DNA from: Fibrobacterota bacterium
GTDB lineage: Bacteria; Fibrobacterota; Chitinivibrionia; Chitinivibrionales; Chitinispirillaceae
Reading direction: 5' to 3'
Assembly (NCBI GenBank): GCA_023459055.1
Contig: JAEWVR010000034.1
Coordinates: 4,468-68,467 of the forward strand
DNA: 64,000 nucleotides
The translations under genes were made by a program, and so were the position numbers. Below the pieces are notes generated by a model that worked only from the letters and a program-made list of their open reading frames with translations, was not told where the DNA came from and did not search any database. Positions 55,789 to 64,000 of the stretch are shown here, piece by piece. Each line of letters begins with the position of its first letter. The first letter of the stretch is position 1.

Positions 55789-56165
55789 GCGACAGTTCTG
55801 CCAGACACGCTTCAGTTCTGATAGTTTGATCTAAAATGATCAATGCTGCCCGTCTGTTTTAATTCCGATTTTGTCATGTTACTTATACACATCTGCCAGA
55901 CGCTCTTAGGTCTGGCAGTTTATACAATTACTTACAGGACGTCTTGTTATTATTTACCCGCGTTATATGATACGACCCGCGACATAACTGAATAGTGCGG
56001 AACTCGGTAAAAGTATTGTCTATTTAGTTATATGAAACAAGAAATTTTAGTAATCTTTTATCCTGAAAACAAAGTACAGACCGCAAACCACTGTCATTTT
56101 GCAAACACACACTTCAACGGTTGACAAGAGGAACAAAAGAAGGTGAAGCCTGACCTGAAAACCCT
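55789..56165. other. Convergent intergenic region with hairpin
   Basis: About 375 bp between the HU-type gene and proC. It contains a hairpin terminator (55892-55918) and no supported gene. Confidence 0.45.
55892..55918 (+). terminator. Probable terminator after the HU-type gene
   Basis: CTGCCAGAC and GTCTGGCAG form a 9-bp stem around an 8-9-base loop, followed by TTTATA. It lies about 100 bp past the stop codon. Confidence 0.6.
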
Positions 56166-56972
56166 TTACGATTTCCCTAATTCATCAGCGCGCTTTGTTG
56201 CGTTGACAACCGCAGTAATCACAGCATTTTTAAATCCGTTTTCTTCAAGTGCCTTGAGTCCGTACGCTGTTGTTCCTGCCGGTGACATCACTTTGAGTTT
56301 AAGTGCGTTGGTATTTTCACCGGTTTCGTGTACCATACGCGCTGAACCGATTACGGTCTGAATCGCAAGCTCCCGGGCTGTCGCATAAGGTAAACCAGCG
56401 GTCACGCCACCCTCAATAAGCGCCTCAATAAACAGATACACATAAGCAGGCCCTGACCCACTAAGACCGGTTACTGCATTAATCTGTTTTTCCGGAACAA
56501 ACAGACACTTTCCTACCGCTGTGAATATTTCTTCGGCTATTTTTTTATCATTATCAGTACAATCAGCATTCAGCGCGCAGGCACTTATTCCCTCACCGAC
56601 AAGTGATGGCGTATTGGGCATCACCCTGCATATTCTTGCCTGTGACGGCAGCAGATTTTGCAGCGATTCCAGACTTACCCCGGCTGCGATAGAGATCCAG
56701 AGTGGTTTTACTTTATCAGAGTCATTTACCTTCGATAATGTTGCAACTGCCGATACAATATCCTGCGGCTTGACAGCAACAATAATTGCATCCGGAATGT
56801 TCTTGACAGTAAACCACTCCTGCGGTTTCTTTACGTCAACATCGAGACCATCAAGGCTCGTTTCAACCTGGTCATACGCCATGATTGTAACGTTATCACC
56901 ATATTTTGATCTAAGTCCGGCAATAAGCGCCTTCCCCATATTTCCTGTTCCAAGTATTGCAACTTTACTCAT
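56166..56972 (-). CDS. proC: Pyrroline-5-carboxylate reductase
   Basis: A 268-residue enzyme that reduces pyrroline-5-carboxylate to proline with NAD(P)H. The Rossmann motif VAILGTGNMGKALIAGL (residues 4-20), VKPQDIVSAVATL, CRVMPNTPSLVGEGISA and the C-terminal AVTGLSGSGPAYVYLFIEAL plus VMSPAGTTAYGLKALEENGF are all canonical. The usual length and the intact motifs indicate an active enzyme. It stands alone on the minus strand. Confidence 0.97.
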   Translation of the reverse strand: MSKVAILGTGNMGKALIAGLRSKYGDNVTIMAYDQVETSLDGLDVDVKKPQEWFTVKNIPDAIIVAVKPQDIVSAVATLSKVNDSDKVKPLWISIAAGVSLESLQNLLPSQARICRVMPNTPSLVGEGISACALNADCTDNDKKIAEEIFTAVGKCLFVPEKQINAVTGLSGSGPAYVYLFIEALIEGGVTAGLPYATARELAIQTVIGSARMVHETGENTNALKLKVMSPAGTTAYGLKALEENGFKNAVITAVVNATKRADELGKS

Positions 56973-57178
56973 GATTATTTCCCTATGAATTATACTGTTT
57001 GCGAATTTCTGATTGTTGACACTCTATTACTTTAAGGATCAACTACCCCGCACTGTAAAGAAACGTGGCAAATAGTACTCTTCGGGAGGGGATGTTGACA
57101 ACTATTCGATAATGAAACTGAAACATTCGAAGAAAACAGGTGATGTGCAGTTCAAAGTCCTGCACATCATATATTCAG

Positions 57179-58426
57179 CTAACTCTTCATGACATCAAGG
57201 AATTCTTTGTTTGTTCTTGTACTGTAAATCTTTTCAATCAGGAACTCCATCATTTCGTTTGGAGTCATCGTTGCAAGGAACTTACGCAGAACCCACATAC
57301 GATTAAGCTCTTCTTCAGTGAGAAGGAGTTCTTCCTTACGAGTTCCAGAACGCATAAGATCAATTGCAGGATACACACGGCGATCTGCAATCTTTCTGTC
57401 AAGAACAAGTTCCATATTGCCGGTTCCCTTGAACTCTTCAAAGATAACTTCGTCCATACGGCTGCCGGTTTCGATAAGCGCAGTAGCGATAATGGTAAGC
57501 GAGCCGCCATTTTCGATATTACGTGCTGCACCAAAAAATCTTTTTGGTTTGTACAGAGCCTGTGAGTCCACACCACCAGAGAGAATACGTCCGCTGTGAG
57601 GTGCAACTGTGTTGTGAGCACGTGCAAGACGTGTAATACTATCAAGCAGAATAACGACATCACGATTGTGTTCAACAAGACGCTTTGCACGTTCGATTGC
57701 CATTTCAGCAACAACCACGTGACGTTCCGCGGGCTCATCAAAGGTTGAACTGATAATTTCAGCCTTGACAGAACGCTGCATATCAGTAACTTCTTCCGGA
57801 CGTTCATCAATAAGGAGAACAATCAGGAACACTTCGGGGTGATTATGAAGAATACCATTTGCAATGCTTTTAAGAAGAACTGTTTTACCGGTACGTGGCG
57901 GTGCAACAATAAGACCGCGCTGCCCCTTACCGATCGGGGTAAGCAGGTTCATGATACGTGTTGCTGCATCTTTATTATTGTATTCAAGGTTAAAACGTTC
58001 ATTTGGAAAGAGAGGCGTAAGGTCATCAAAGTTGATCTTTTTCTTACACTCTTCAGGATCCTCAAAGTTCACCATCTCCACACGAAGCAGTGCAAAATAA
58101 CGTTCTGAATCTTTTGGTGGACGAACCTGACCTGAAACGGTATCACCGGTCTTCAGATAAAATCTCTTTATCTGTGATGGCGAAACGTAGATATCATCCG
58201 GGCCACTCAGATAACTGTTGAGCGGGGATCTGAGAAAACCGAAACCATCAGGCATAATTTCGAGCACACCCTCAGCGAACATCTGACCGTTCTGAGCTGC
58301 CTCAGCCTGAAGAATTTTGAAGATGAGTTCCTGGCGGCGCAGGATACGATGCTCACCAACATTGTAGGTAGCTGCCAAATCGTTAAGCTCTAACATAGAC
58401 TTGGACTTTAGTTCTGCAACATTCAT
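57179..58426 (-). CDS. rho: Transcription termination factor Rho
   Basis: A 415-residue hexameric RNA helicase. The N-terminal helical and cold-shock-like RNA-binding domains ([20 protein letters not shown], about 54-73) precede the P-loop [20 protein letters not shown] (about 168-187). [16 protein letters not shown], the Walker [16 protein letters not shown] and the R-loop [20 protein letters not shown] are intact. The ATG has GAGGTG about 6 bases upstream. It is alone on the minus strand. Confidence 0.98.
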   Translation of the reverse strand: MNVAELKSKSMLELNDLAATYNVGEHRILRRQELIFKILQAEAAQNGQMFAEGVLEIMPDGFGFLRSPLNSYLSGPDDIYVSPSQIKRFYLKTGDTVSGQVRPPKDSERYFALLRVEMVNFEDPEECKKKINFDDLTPLFPNERFNLEYNNKDAATRIMNLLTPIGKGQRGLIVAPPRTGKTVLLKSIANGILHNHPEVFLIVLLIDERPEEVTDMQRSVKAEIISSTFDEPAERHVVVAEMAIERAKRLVEHNRDVVILLDSITRLARAHNTVAPHSGRILSGGVDSQALYKPKRFFGAARNIENGGSLTIIATALIETGSRMDEVIFEEFKGTGNMELVLDRKIADRRVYPAIDLMRSGTRKEELLLTEEELNRMWVLRKFLATMTPNEMMEFLIEKIYSTRTNKEFLDVMKS

Positions 58427-59047
58427 TCAAACACCTCGATAGAATGGATTAAGTATGTTTAGCGGTAATAAATTTTCTGTTTAAATCTGGAAAATCCTGA
58501 GAAACTTTTTACACTTATCTAGCTTCTGGAATTAAAAATTTGTGTAATGAAGAACTGATAGAAGAATTATCCACACTGTTGTCAATTCATACCAAAAGCA
58601 AAACAGCACTCTGCTATGAAACTCTAACCTGATTTTCTGTTATGGATTATTCACTTAATAAGTTGAATAAATGCAAACGAGAAGTCTAAACAGGTGAATA
58701 GAAGCAGCAAACTTTCTACTTCATGCTTAAATATGCGCTACGGCAAAAAAAAAGTCAAGCTCTTTTATTACTATTTTCCTGGAATCACTACTAAAAAGAT
58801 CTGATTTTAATGCAGGATGGAACTAATCTGCGGGAAAAGATAATAAGCACTCTATAGTATGCCATACTGCTAATAGCCTTATTTTAACGATAATGGTCTA
58901 TTAGTGGTATGATACTTTATTTAAAAAATTTAATTTACTATAAGACCTCTGTACTTTACACAAAAAGAACACCTGATAATTCAATCTCAATTACTTCTGT
59001 AACAGGTTCTGGCACATAGCCTTACAACATCAAACAATCCTTGTATT
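58427..59047. other. AT-rich divergent intergenic region between rho and nrdJ
   Basis: About 620 AT-rich bases upstream of both rho and the nrdJ regulatory block. It should include the rho promoter and leader. I see no gene and no cobalamin-riboswitch box. Confidence 0.45.
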
Positions 59048-59063
59048 GTACTATATACTGTAC
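59048..59063. promoter_or_regulatory. NrdR box 1
   Basis: GTACTATATACTGTAC matches the core of the NrdR consensus (acaCwAtATaTwGtgt). It lies 32 bp centre to centre from box 2, the spacing of paired NrdR boxes. The NrdR repressor would lower nrdJ transcription when dATP is high. Confidence 0.75.
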
Positions 59064-59079
59064 CGATACAAAAAAATAG

Positions 59080-59095
59080 TCACAAGATATTGTGG
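59080..59095. promoter_or_regulatory. NrdR box 2
   Basis: TCACAAGATATTGTGG matches 13 of 16 consensus positions of the NrdR box. It sits 18 bp upstream of the nrdJ -35 element. Confidence 0.8.
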
Positions 59096-59113
59096 AAAAA
59101 TGAATTTGCCCCC

Positions 59114-59142
59114 TTGACATCGATTTGCGGTTACCCTATATT
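59114..59142 (+). promoter_or_regulatory. Sigma70-type promoter of nrdJ
   Basis: TTGACA (59114-59119), a 17-bp spacer and TATATT (59137-59142). The predicted transcript has a leader of about 110 bases before the ATG at 59261. Confidence 0.75.
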
Positions 59143-59260
59143 TACTATGTTCCAGTTAACATGTTTCAGAGAAACATTTTCGTATTGTTGAACACAATGT
59201 TTATGGTCATAATATCGAAATCATTATCTTACACCACATATCAGAGGGAGTCTATCGTCG

Positions 59261-61603
59261 ATGGTTAAGAAGTCAGCAGCCGAATCAATACAACCAGCGG
59301 TCATTGTCGAAAGAGAGAGTGTGACTGAGGAGCTCTATCAAACATTAAAAGAAAAACTAACCCGTAAGAAGGCAAATCTTACAGGTAACGCCAGAACTGT
59401 TCTTGAGAAGCGTTATCTTAAGAAGGATGATTCAGGAAAAATCGTAGAAACTCCTGAGGATCTGTTCTTTCGTGTTGCTGAAAACATTGCTGGTGCAGAA
59501 CGACTGTTCAGTACCGAAGAGAGCACAGATACCTGGACTGAGAAATTCTATAATGTAATGGTTGACCTTGATTTTCTTCCCAACTCTCCTACCCTGATGA
59601 ACGCCGGACGTGACCTTCAGCAGTTATCAGCATGTTTTGTACTGCCGATCGGTGATTCAATGGAGGATATTTTCAATGCTGTAAAGTATACTGCCCTTAT
59701 ACATAAGAGTGGTGGTGGAACAGGCTTTTCATTTTCAAATATCCGTCCAAAAAATGATCGTGTAAAATCTACAAAAGGAATCTCCAGCGGTCCTCTTTCC
59801 TTTATGCGTGTCTTTGATATTGCTACAGAAACAGTAAAACAGGGCGGAACACGTCGCGGCGCAAACATGGGTATTCTCAACTGCTCACACCCGGAAATTA
59901 TGGAATTTGTGGAGATGAAAGAAAAGGATGGCGTGCTTTCAAATTTTAACATTTCTGTTGGTATCACTAATGAATTTATGGACGCACTTAAGCGTGATGA
60001 AGAATACCCGCTTCGTAATCCGCGCACTGGTGAGATTGTTGGTCGCATGAAGGCATCAAAGGTATTCAAACGTATTGTCGAACTTGCCTGGAAAAATGGA
60101 GAGCCCGGCATTGTGTTTCTTGATAAAATAAACGAACACAATCCAACTCCGCACATCGGTGCCATTGAAAGTACCAATCCGTGCGGTGAGCAGCCGCTTC
60201 TTCCATACGAATCATGTAATCTTGGTTCTATCAACCTGGCAAACATGGTTTCTGATAACAATGGAAAAAAAGAAGTTAATTATTTCAAGCTTGGTAATAC
60301 CGTACGCACAGCAGTCCGCTTTCTTGACAACGTTATTGAAGTGAACAAATACCCGCTCCCGGAAATCGAAAAACTGACAAAAGGTAACAGGAAGATCGGT
60401 CTTGGAGTAATGGGATTTGCTGATATGCTTATAGAATTCGGTATCCCCTATAACTCTCATGAGGCCGCGCATCTTGCTGAGGAAGTGATGAAATTCATTC
60501 AGGAGGAAGGCAGAAAAGTAAGTGCATTTCTGGCACGCGAACGTGGTGTGTTCCCGAATTTTTCTGGCTCAATATACGACACCGAAAACGGTCTTCGTGT
60601 TCGTAATGCGACAGTCACAACAATAGCTCCAACCGGAACTATCAGTATGATTGCAAACTGTTCGAGTGGTATTGAGCCTATGTTTGCGATTGTTTACGAA
60701 AAAAACGTTCTTGACGGAAAAAAGCTTCTTGAAGTGCACCCTGCTTTCAAACGTATTGCACAGGAAGAGGGCTTTTACTCTGATGAACTAATGAAAATGG
60801 TCGCGGATGGTGGAAGTCTTCACAAGATTTATGGCATTCCGAAACGTATCCGTGACATTTTTGTGACATCACATGATATCGAACCACGCTGGCACATCAA
60901 TCTTCAGGCTGCATTTCAGAAGTATACCGACAATGCAGTTTCAAAAACTGTTAATTTTCGTCACGAGGCAACGATGGCAGAGGTTGATGAGGTTTACAGG
61001 CTTGCATACGATCTCAACTGTAAAGGCGTAACGGTTTACCGGGATGGATCACGTCAGAATCAGGTAATTACTACGGGTACTGCTGGTCAATCTGGCGGGG
61101 ATACCGCACACGGATTCACCGGAACGATTCACCCCAGGCCACGTCCGTCCGTTACCCATGGGCGCACATACAAGACAAAAACGGGTTGTGGTACTCTTTA
61201 CGTTAATGTCAACTCTGATGATTATGGTATTTGTGAAGTATTTACGCAGATGGGTAAGTCTGGCGGTTGTGCGGCATCCAATGCAGAGGCAGTTTCAAGA
61301 ATGGTATCACTTGCATTGCGGGCAGGTATTGATCCAAAGTCGATCGTTGAACAACTTCGTGGAATCCGTTGCCCCATTCCGACATGGCATGAGGGTGAAA
61401 TGGTACTTTCCTGTGCAGATGCAATCGGCAGAACGCTTGAACGTGCACTCAATGAAATACAGGGAATTCAGGGCCAACCAAAAATCAGTTTCAGCGGCCT
61501 TGATATGGGGCTTTGTCCGCAATGCCCTGAATGCGGTGGTATTATGGAAACTGAGAGTGGTTGTGCAGTCTGCAAATCATGCGGTTTTTCAAAATGCGGT
61601 TAA
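59261..61603 (+). CDS. nrdJ: Ribonucleotide reductase class II, adenosylcobalamin-dependent
   Basis: A 780-residue enzyme reducing ribonucleotides to deoxyribonucleotides with vitamin B12 as radical source. FLPNSPTLMNAGRDLQQLSA and NPCGEQPLLPYESCNLGSIN carry the active-site residues, and TTIAPTGTISMIANCSSGIE is a conserved class II segment. The C-terminal part (about 630-780) includes GCGTLYVNVNSDDYG and MGKSGGCAASNAEAVSRM, and ends with zinc-ribbon-like cysteines (CPQCPECGG, CAVCKSCG). No class I genes are in the window. Its control is by the two NrdR boxes upstream. Confidence 0.97.
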   Translation: MVKKSAAESIQPAVIVERESVTEELYQTLKEKLTRKKANLTGNARTVLEKRYLKKDDSGKIVETPEDLFFRVAENIAGAERLFSTEESTDTWTEKFYNVMVDLDFLPNSPTLMNAGRDLQQLSACFVLPIGDSMEDIFNAVKYTALIHKSGGGTGFSFSNIRPKNDRVKSTKGISSGPLSFMRVFDIATETVKQGGTRRGANMGILNCSHPEIMEFVEMKEKDGVLSNFNISVGITNEFMDALKRDEEYPLRNPRTGEIVGRMKASKVFKRIVELAWKNGEPGIVFLDKINEHNPTPHIGAIESTNPCGEQPLLPYESCNLGSINLANMVSDNNGKKEVNYFKLGNTVRTAVRFLDNVIEVNKYPLPEIEKLTKGNRKIGLGVMGFADMLIEFGIPYNSHEAAHLAEEVMKFIQEEGRKVSAFLARERGVFPNFSGSIYDTENGLRVRNATVTTIAPTGTISMIANCSSGIEPMFAIVYEKNVLDGKKLLEVHPAFKRIAQEEGFYSDELMKMVADGGSLHKIYGIPKRIRDIFVTSHDIEPRWHINLQAAFQKYTDNAVSKTVNFRHEATMAEVDEVYRLAYDLNCKGVTVYRDGSRQNQVITTGTAGQSGGDTAHGFTGTIHPRPRPSVTHGRTYKTKTGCGTLYVNVNSDDYGICEVFTQMGKSGGCAASNAEAVSRMVSLALRAGIDPKSIVEQLRGIRCPIPTWHEGEMVLSCADAIGRTLERALNEIQGIQGQPKISFSGLDMGLCPQCPECGGIMETESGCAVCKSCGFSKCG

Positions 61604-61640
61604 TGCTGATCAGATAGTTTTTGCATCTCCTTTTTAATAG

Positions 61641-61675
61641 AGCCTGTGATAACGAAAGTTATTACGGGCTTTTTT
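61641..61675 (+). terminator. Rho-independent terminator after nrdJ
   Basis: AGCCTGTGATAAC and GTTATTACGGGCT pair (with two mismatches or wobble pairs) around a GAAA loop, followed by a T run. It begins 37 bp after the stop codon. Confidence 0.88.
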
Positions 61676-61934
61676 ATTACAGGGTACAATCAATCGACGC
61701 CAGGAGCTGATTGTACAGAAAACATCTTCTCAAAAGAGAACGGATCCTTGTGCTTATAAATTAGAAAAAGAATCAAATAATCTCCCCGCAATCTGTTCAC
61801 GATTTATTTTCCTGATGGTTTCTTTTAAAAACACATAGTCATTTTTTATATGCCTGGTGTCGGTCTTTTAACATCAAACACTTCAAACATCAATAACATC
61901 ATCACATTGGTGGATAAATCCCTTGAGGGAAAGG
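61676..61934. other. Intergenic region upstream of phoU-like gene
   Basis: About 260 bases with no gene. I see no Pho-box-like repeat, and no promoter that I would call. Confidence 0.4.
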
Positions 61935-63044
61935 ATGCACTTTTTTATGAAATCGCATCTCGAACAATCGGTTCAACGTGATATCGATCGTATAAAATTA
62001 AAAATCGTTGAAATGAGCCGGCTTGCAGAACAGGCGTTAAAAGATTGTATTAAAATCTTAAGTGACGACAACAGACAGCTTGCATATGCCGTTATCCTGA
62101 GAGATCAGAATATTAACGCAAAAGAAAAGGAAGTCGACCGCCTGTGCCTCGAATTTCTGGTGCGTCAGCAGCCGGTTGCATTACCATTACGTTTTGCGTA
62201 CAGTACGATTAAAGTGAATCTTGAAATAGAGCGTATCGGTGATTATGCGGAAAGTATTGCCCGCCATCTCCTAAAAATCTGTTGTAATCTTGACAATAAG
62301 CTTAAAGAAAGCGTCGTTGAAATCGGTAAACTTTCACTCGCTATGTTTCATGATGCATCACAGTCATTTATCAACCAGGATCAGGTACTTGCCCGTAAGA
62401 GTATCGAGGTTGAGCATACCGTTGACGTGATGAGAACAGAGCTCAACGAACTGATCAAGGTATCATTCACTCAGGGTAAAATCAATCTTGACATGCTTGA
62501 AATTCTTATGTCGATAGTCCGCAGGTTTGAGCGTGTTTCAGATCAGGCACGTAATATCTGCATGGAAGTGCTCTATATGTGCACCGGCGAATATGCAAAG
62601 CATCCCGGATCTGAATTTTTCAGAGTCTTATTTGTTGATTATCAGAACTCCTGCCTGAGTCAGATTGCCGAAGCGGTCGCGCTGGATTGCAAAAAGAACA
62701 ATTTTATATTCAGCAGTGCCGGTATAGTACCGACTCCGATTCATCGCGAAACTATCGACTTTATGAAAAGCAAAGGTGTTGATATTTCAAGAAATGCACC
62801 AAAAGCGATTCACCAGGTTCCTAATCTCGACCACTATCAGATTATTATCGCACTTGATGAAGAAGCACGGAAAGCATTTCCATCATGTTCACCAAAAGTC
62901 GTCTTTCTTGACTGGACAGTAGCCGATCCATTGAAAGCAGGAACTGCTGACGAAAAGAAGGATGCCTTAGAAAAGGCATTCACTTTTATCAAGGAACAGA
63001 TTAACGACCTGGTGGCAGCTGTTTCAGGTGCAGAAAATCAGTAA
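61935..63044 (+). CDS. PhoU fused to a degenerate low-molecular-weight phosphatase / ArsC domain
   Basis: About 369 residues in two parts. Residues about 1-215 are two PhoU three-helix bundles (KIVEMSRLAEQALKDCIKIL; VNLEIERIGDYAESIARHLL; IVRRFERVSDQARNICMEVL), which signal between the Pst transporter and the PhoR kinase. Residues about 228-369 match arsenate reductase/tyrosine phosphatases, but the catalytic loop CxGNSCRS reads DYQNSCLS, with the nucleophile replaced by Asp235 and the Arg by Leu241, so catalysis is unlikely. The ATG at 61935 follows GAGG by 6 bases; a TTG at 61923 is less likely. Confidence 0.88.
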   Translation: MHFFMKSHLEQSVQRDIDRIKLKIVEMSRLAEQALKDCIKILSDDNRQLAYAVILRDQNINAKEKEVDRLCLEFLVRQQPVALPLRFAYSTIKVNLEIERIGDYAESIARHLLKICCNLDNKLKESVVEIGKLSLAMFHDASQSFINQDQVLARKSIEVEHTVDVMRTELNELIKVSFTQGKINLDMLEILMSIVRRFERVSDQARNICMEVLYMCTGEYAKHPGSEFFRVLFVDYQNSCLSQIAEAVALDCKKNNFIFSSAGIVPTPIHRETIDFMKSKGVDISRNAPKAIHQVPNLDHYQIIIALDEEARKAFPSCSPKVVFLDWTVADPLKAGTADEKKDALEKAFTFIKEQINDLVAAVSGAENQ

Positions 63045-63054
63045 GGATATAACA

Positions 63055-63993
63055 TTGATTATTAAGAATCAATCATTCCGGCATTTATTTAAAAACAGTA
63101 TGATATTTCCACTGTTTCTGTTTTGTTTAGTTTTTCTTCAGTGCAATAAACGCTCAGGAGGAGGCTCAGAAACAATACAGATTAAAGGTTCTGACACGAT
63201 GGTAAATCTCGTGCAGGCATGGGTTGAGGAATTCAAACTCGTTGACCCGTCAATTGACATAGAGGTATCTGGTGGCGGAAGCGGTGTGGGGATTGCGGCA
63301 CTGGAACGTGGTGCTGTTGATATTGCTACTGCCAGCCGTAACATTAAAGAAAATGAAGCAAAGGAGGTAACTGAGAACACAGGAAAAGAACCTGTTGAAT
63401 TTATTGTCGCCTTTGATGCACTTGCGCTGTATGTCAATAAAAACATTCCTATTGACAGTATTACGCTTTCGGATCTTGCGCGGATCTATGGTGATGACAA
63501 CCGCGCTCATCACTGGAAAGAGCTTAATATCACTATTCCTAATGTCAAGAATGATAAAATCATTCGCATTAGTCGTCAATCCAGCTCGGGGACCTACGAA
63601 TTTTTCAGAGAAAAAGTACTGAACAAAAAAGATTTCAGCCTTGGATCATGTGATATGAATGGCTCCAAAGAGGTTGTTGAACTTGTGGGATCTACCAAAA
63701 CTGCAATTGGATATAGCGGAATGGGGTACGCAACACATGAAATCAAAATGCTCAAACTAATGAATAAAGCTGATGACACTGCGTATGCACCAACTGTGGA
63801 AAACACACTCAGTAAAAAATATCCTCTTGCACGTTCTTTACAAATGTACACACTTGGTCAGCCGGATGGCGCTATCAAAAAATTTCTCGATTGGATACTT
63901 TCAGAGGATGGTCAGAGACTTGTTGCAGAAAACGGATTTGTTCCTGTAAAGAGTGCTGCAACAGCACATGATTCATCGGATATATCCAGATAG
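63055..63993 (+). CDS. pstS: Phosphate ABC transporter substrate-binding lipoprotein (PstS type)
   Basis: A 312-residue phosphate-binding protein. After a lipoprotein signal (MIFPLFLFCLVFLQC) come IQIKGSDTMVNLVQAWVEEF, VSGGGSGVGIAALERGAVDI, SRQSSSGTYEFFREKVL and IGYSGMGYATHEI, the phosphate-contacting loops of PstS. The start is probably TTG at 63055, 7 bases after AAGGA; an in-frame GTG at 63028 would overlap the previous gene. It follows the PhoU fusion by 10 bp, so pst permease genes probably lie beyond the window. Confidence 0.92.
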   Translation: MIIKNQSFRHLFKNSMIFPLFLFCLVFLQCNKRSGGGSETIQIKGSDTMVNLVQAWVEEFKLVDPSIDIEVSGGGSGVGIAALERGAVDIATASRNIKENEAKEVTENTGKEPVEFIVAFDALALYVNKNIPIDSITLSDLARIYGDDNRAHHWKELNITIPNVKNDKIIRISRQSSSGTYEFFREKVLNKKDFSLGSCDMNGSKEVVELVGSTKTAIGYSGMGYATHEIKMLKLMNKADDTAYAPTVENTLSKKYPLARSLQMYTLGQPDGAIKKFLDWILSEDGQRLVAENGFVPVKSAATAHDSSDISR

Positions 63994-64000
63994 CAGTATC

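Noticed and set aside
58427..59260. Possible cobalamin riboswitch in front of the B12-dependent reductase
   Set aside because: No B12-box-like sequence or matching helices could be found by eye; NrdR boxes explain the regulation better.
59617..60261. 214-codon minus-strand frame inside nrdJ
   Set aside because: Shadow of a highly conserved gene; codon pattern follows the nrdJ frame.

Overview
The window looks like the chromosome of a Gram-negative bacterium of the Fibrobacterota (Chitinispirillia-like) or a close relative in the FCB group. That placement is an inference. It rests on an outer membrane (OmpA protein, Omp85-like barrel, lipoproteins), short C-terminal tails on secreted glycoside hydrolases that resemble type IX secretion signals, a HrcA/CIRCE-controlled chaperone block, a class II (B12-dependent) ribonucleotide reductase, and very large TPR envelope proteins beside ExbB/ExbD motors. 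Base composition is moderate to AT-rich. No rRNA, CRISPR array or intact insertion sequence was seen.

Region 1 (1-10.5 kb) is accessory. A 5'-truncated DUF4143-type ATPase is followed by an eight-gene minus-strand operon (8939 down to 1021): two enoyl-CoA hydratases, a KAS III-like enzyme, a 3-hydroxyacyl-CoA dehydrogenase, a FabF-type ketosynthase, an acyl carrier protein, a free-standing acyltransferase and an MFS exporter. The gene set recalls the beta-branching (HMG-CoA synthase) cassettes of trans-AT polyketide pathways, but no modular synthase is present and several active sites are altered. A tRNA-Thr(CGU) and a Fic protein follow.

Region 2 (10.7-23.3 kb) is for plant polysaccharide use. 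Three secreted GH43 enzymes and one GH30 enzyme (arabinan, arabinogalactan or arabinoxylan side chains) sit beside a sugar ABC importer (binding protein, two permeases, ATPase). Between them is a DUF559 nuclease gene bracketed by two copies of a hairpin-rich ~125 bp repeat, probably a small mobile unit.

Region 3 (23.7-43.3 kb) is envelope. It holds a 1056-residue translocase-like membrane protein fused to HEAT repeats and a cyclic-nucleotide-binding domain; an outer-membrane protein; and a minus-strand array encoding an OmpA/beta-helix protein, a barrel-TPR protein, a 1239-residue TPR protein, ExbB, two ExbDs and an AgmX/TonB-like protein. The array reads as an energy-transducing trans-envelope machine like Tol-Pal or the Myxococcus Agl/Glt gliding motor. 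A divergent gene joins a metallopeptidase, a TolB-like propeller and an Omp85-like barrel.

Region 4 (43.4-64 kb) is mostly housekeeping: guaA (with a duplicated dimerisation domain), groES-groEL-hrcA-grpE-dnaJ, an HU-family protein, proC, rho, nrdJ (with two NrdR boxes and a strong promoter), a phoU-phosphatase fusion and a PstS-like protein. An AT-rich island at about 45.9-48.4 kb interrupts it, with a toxin-tip fragment, a lipoprotein, a two-TM protein, gene remnants and a HicBA toxin-antitoxin pair.
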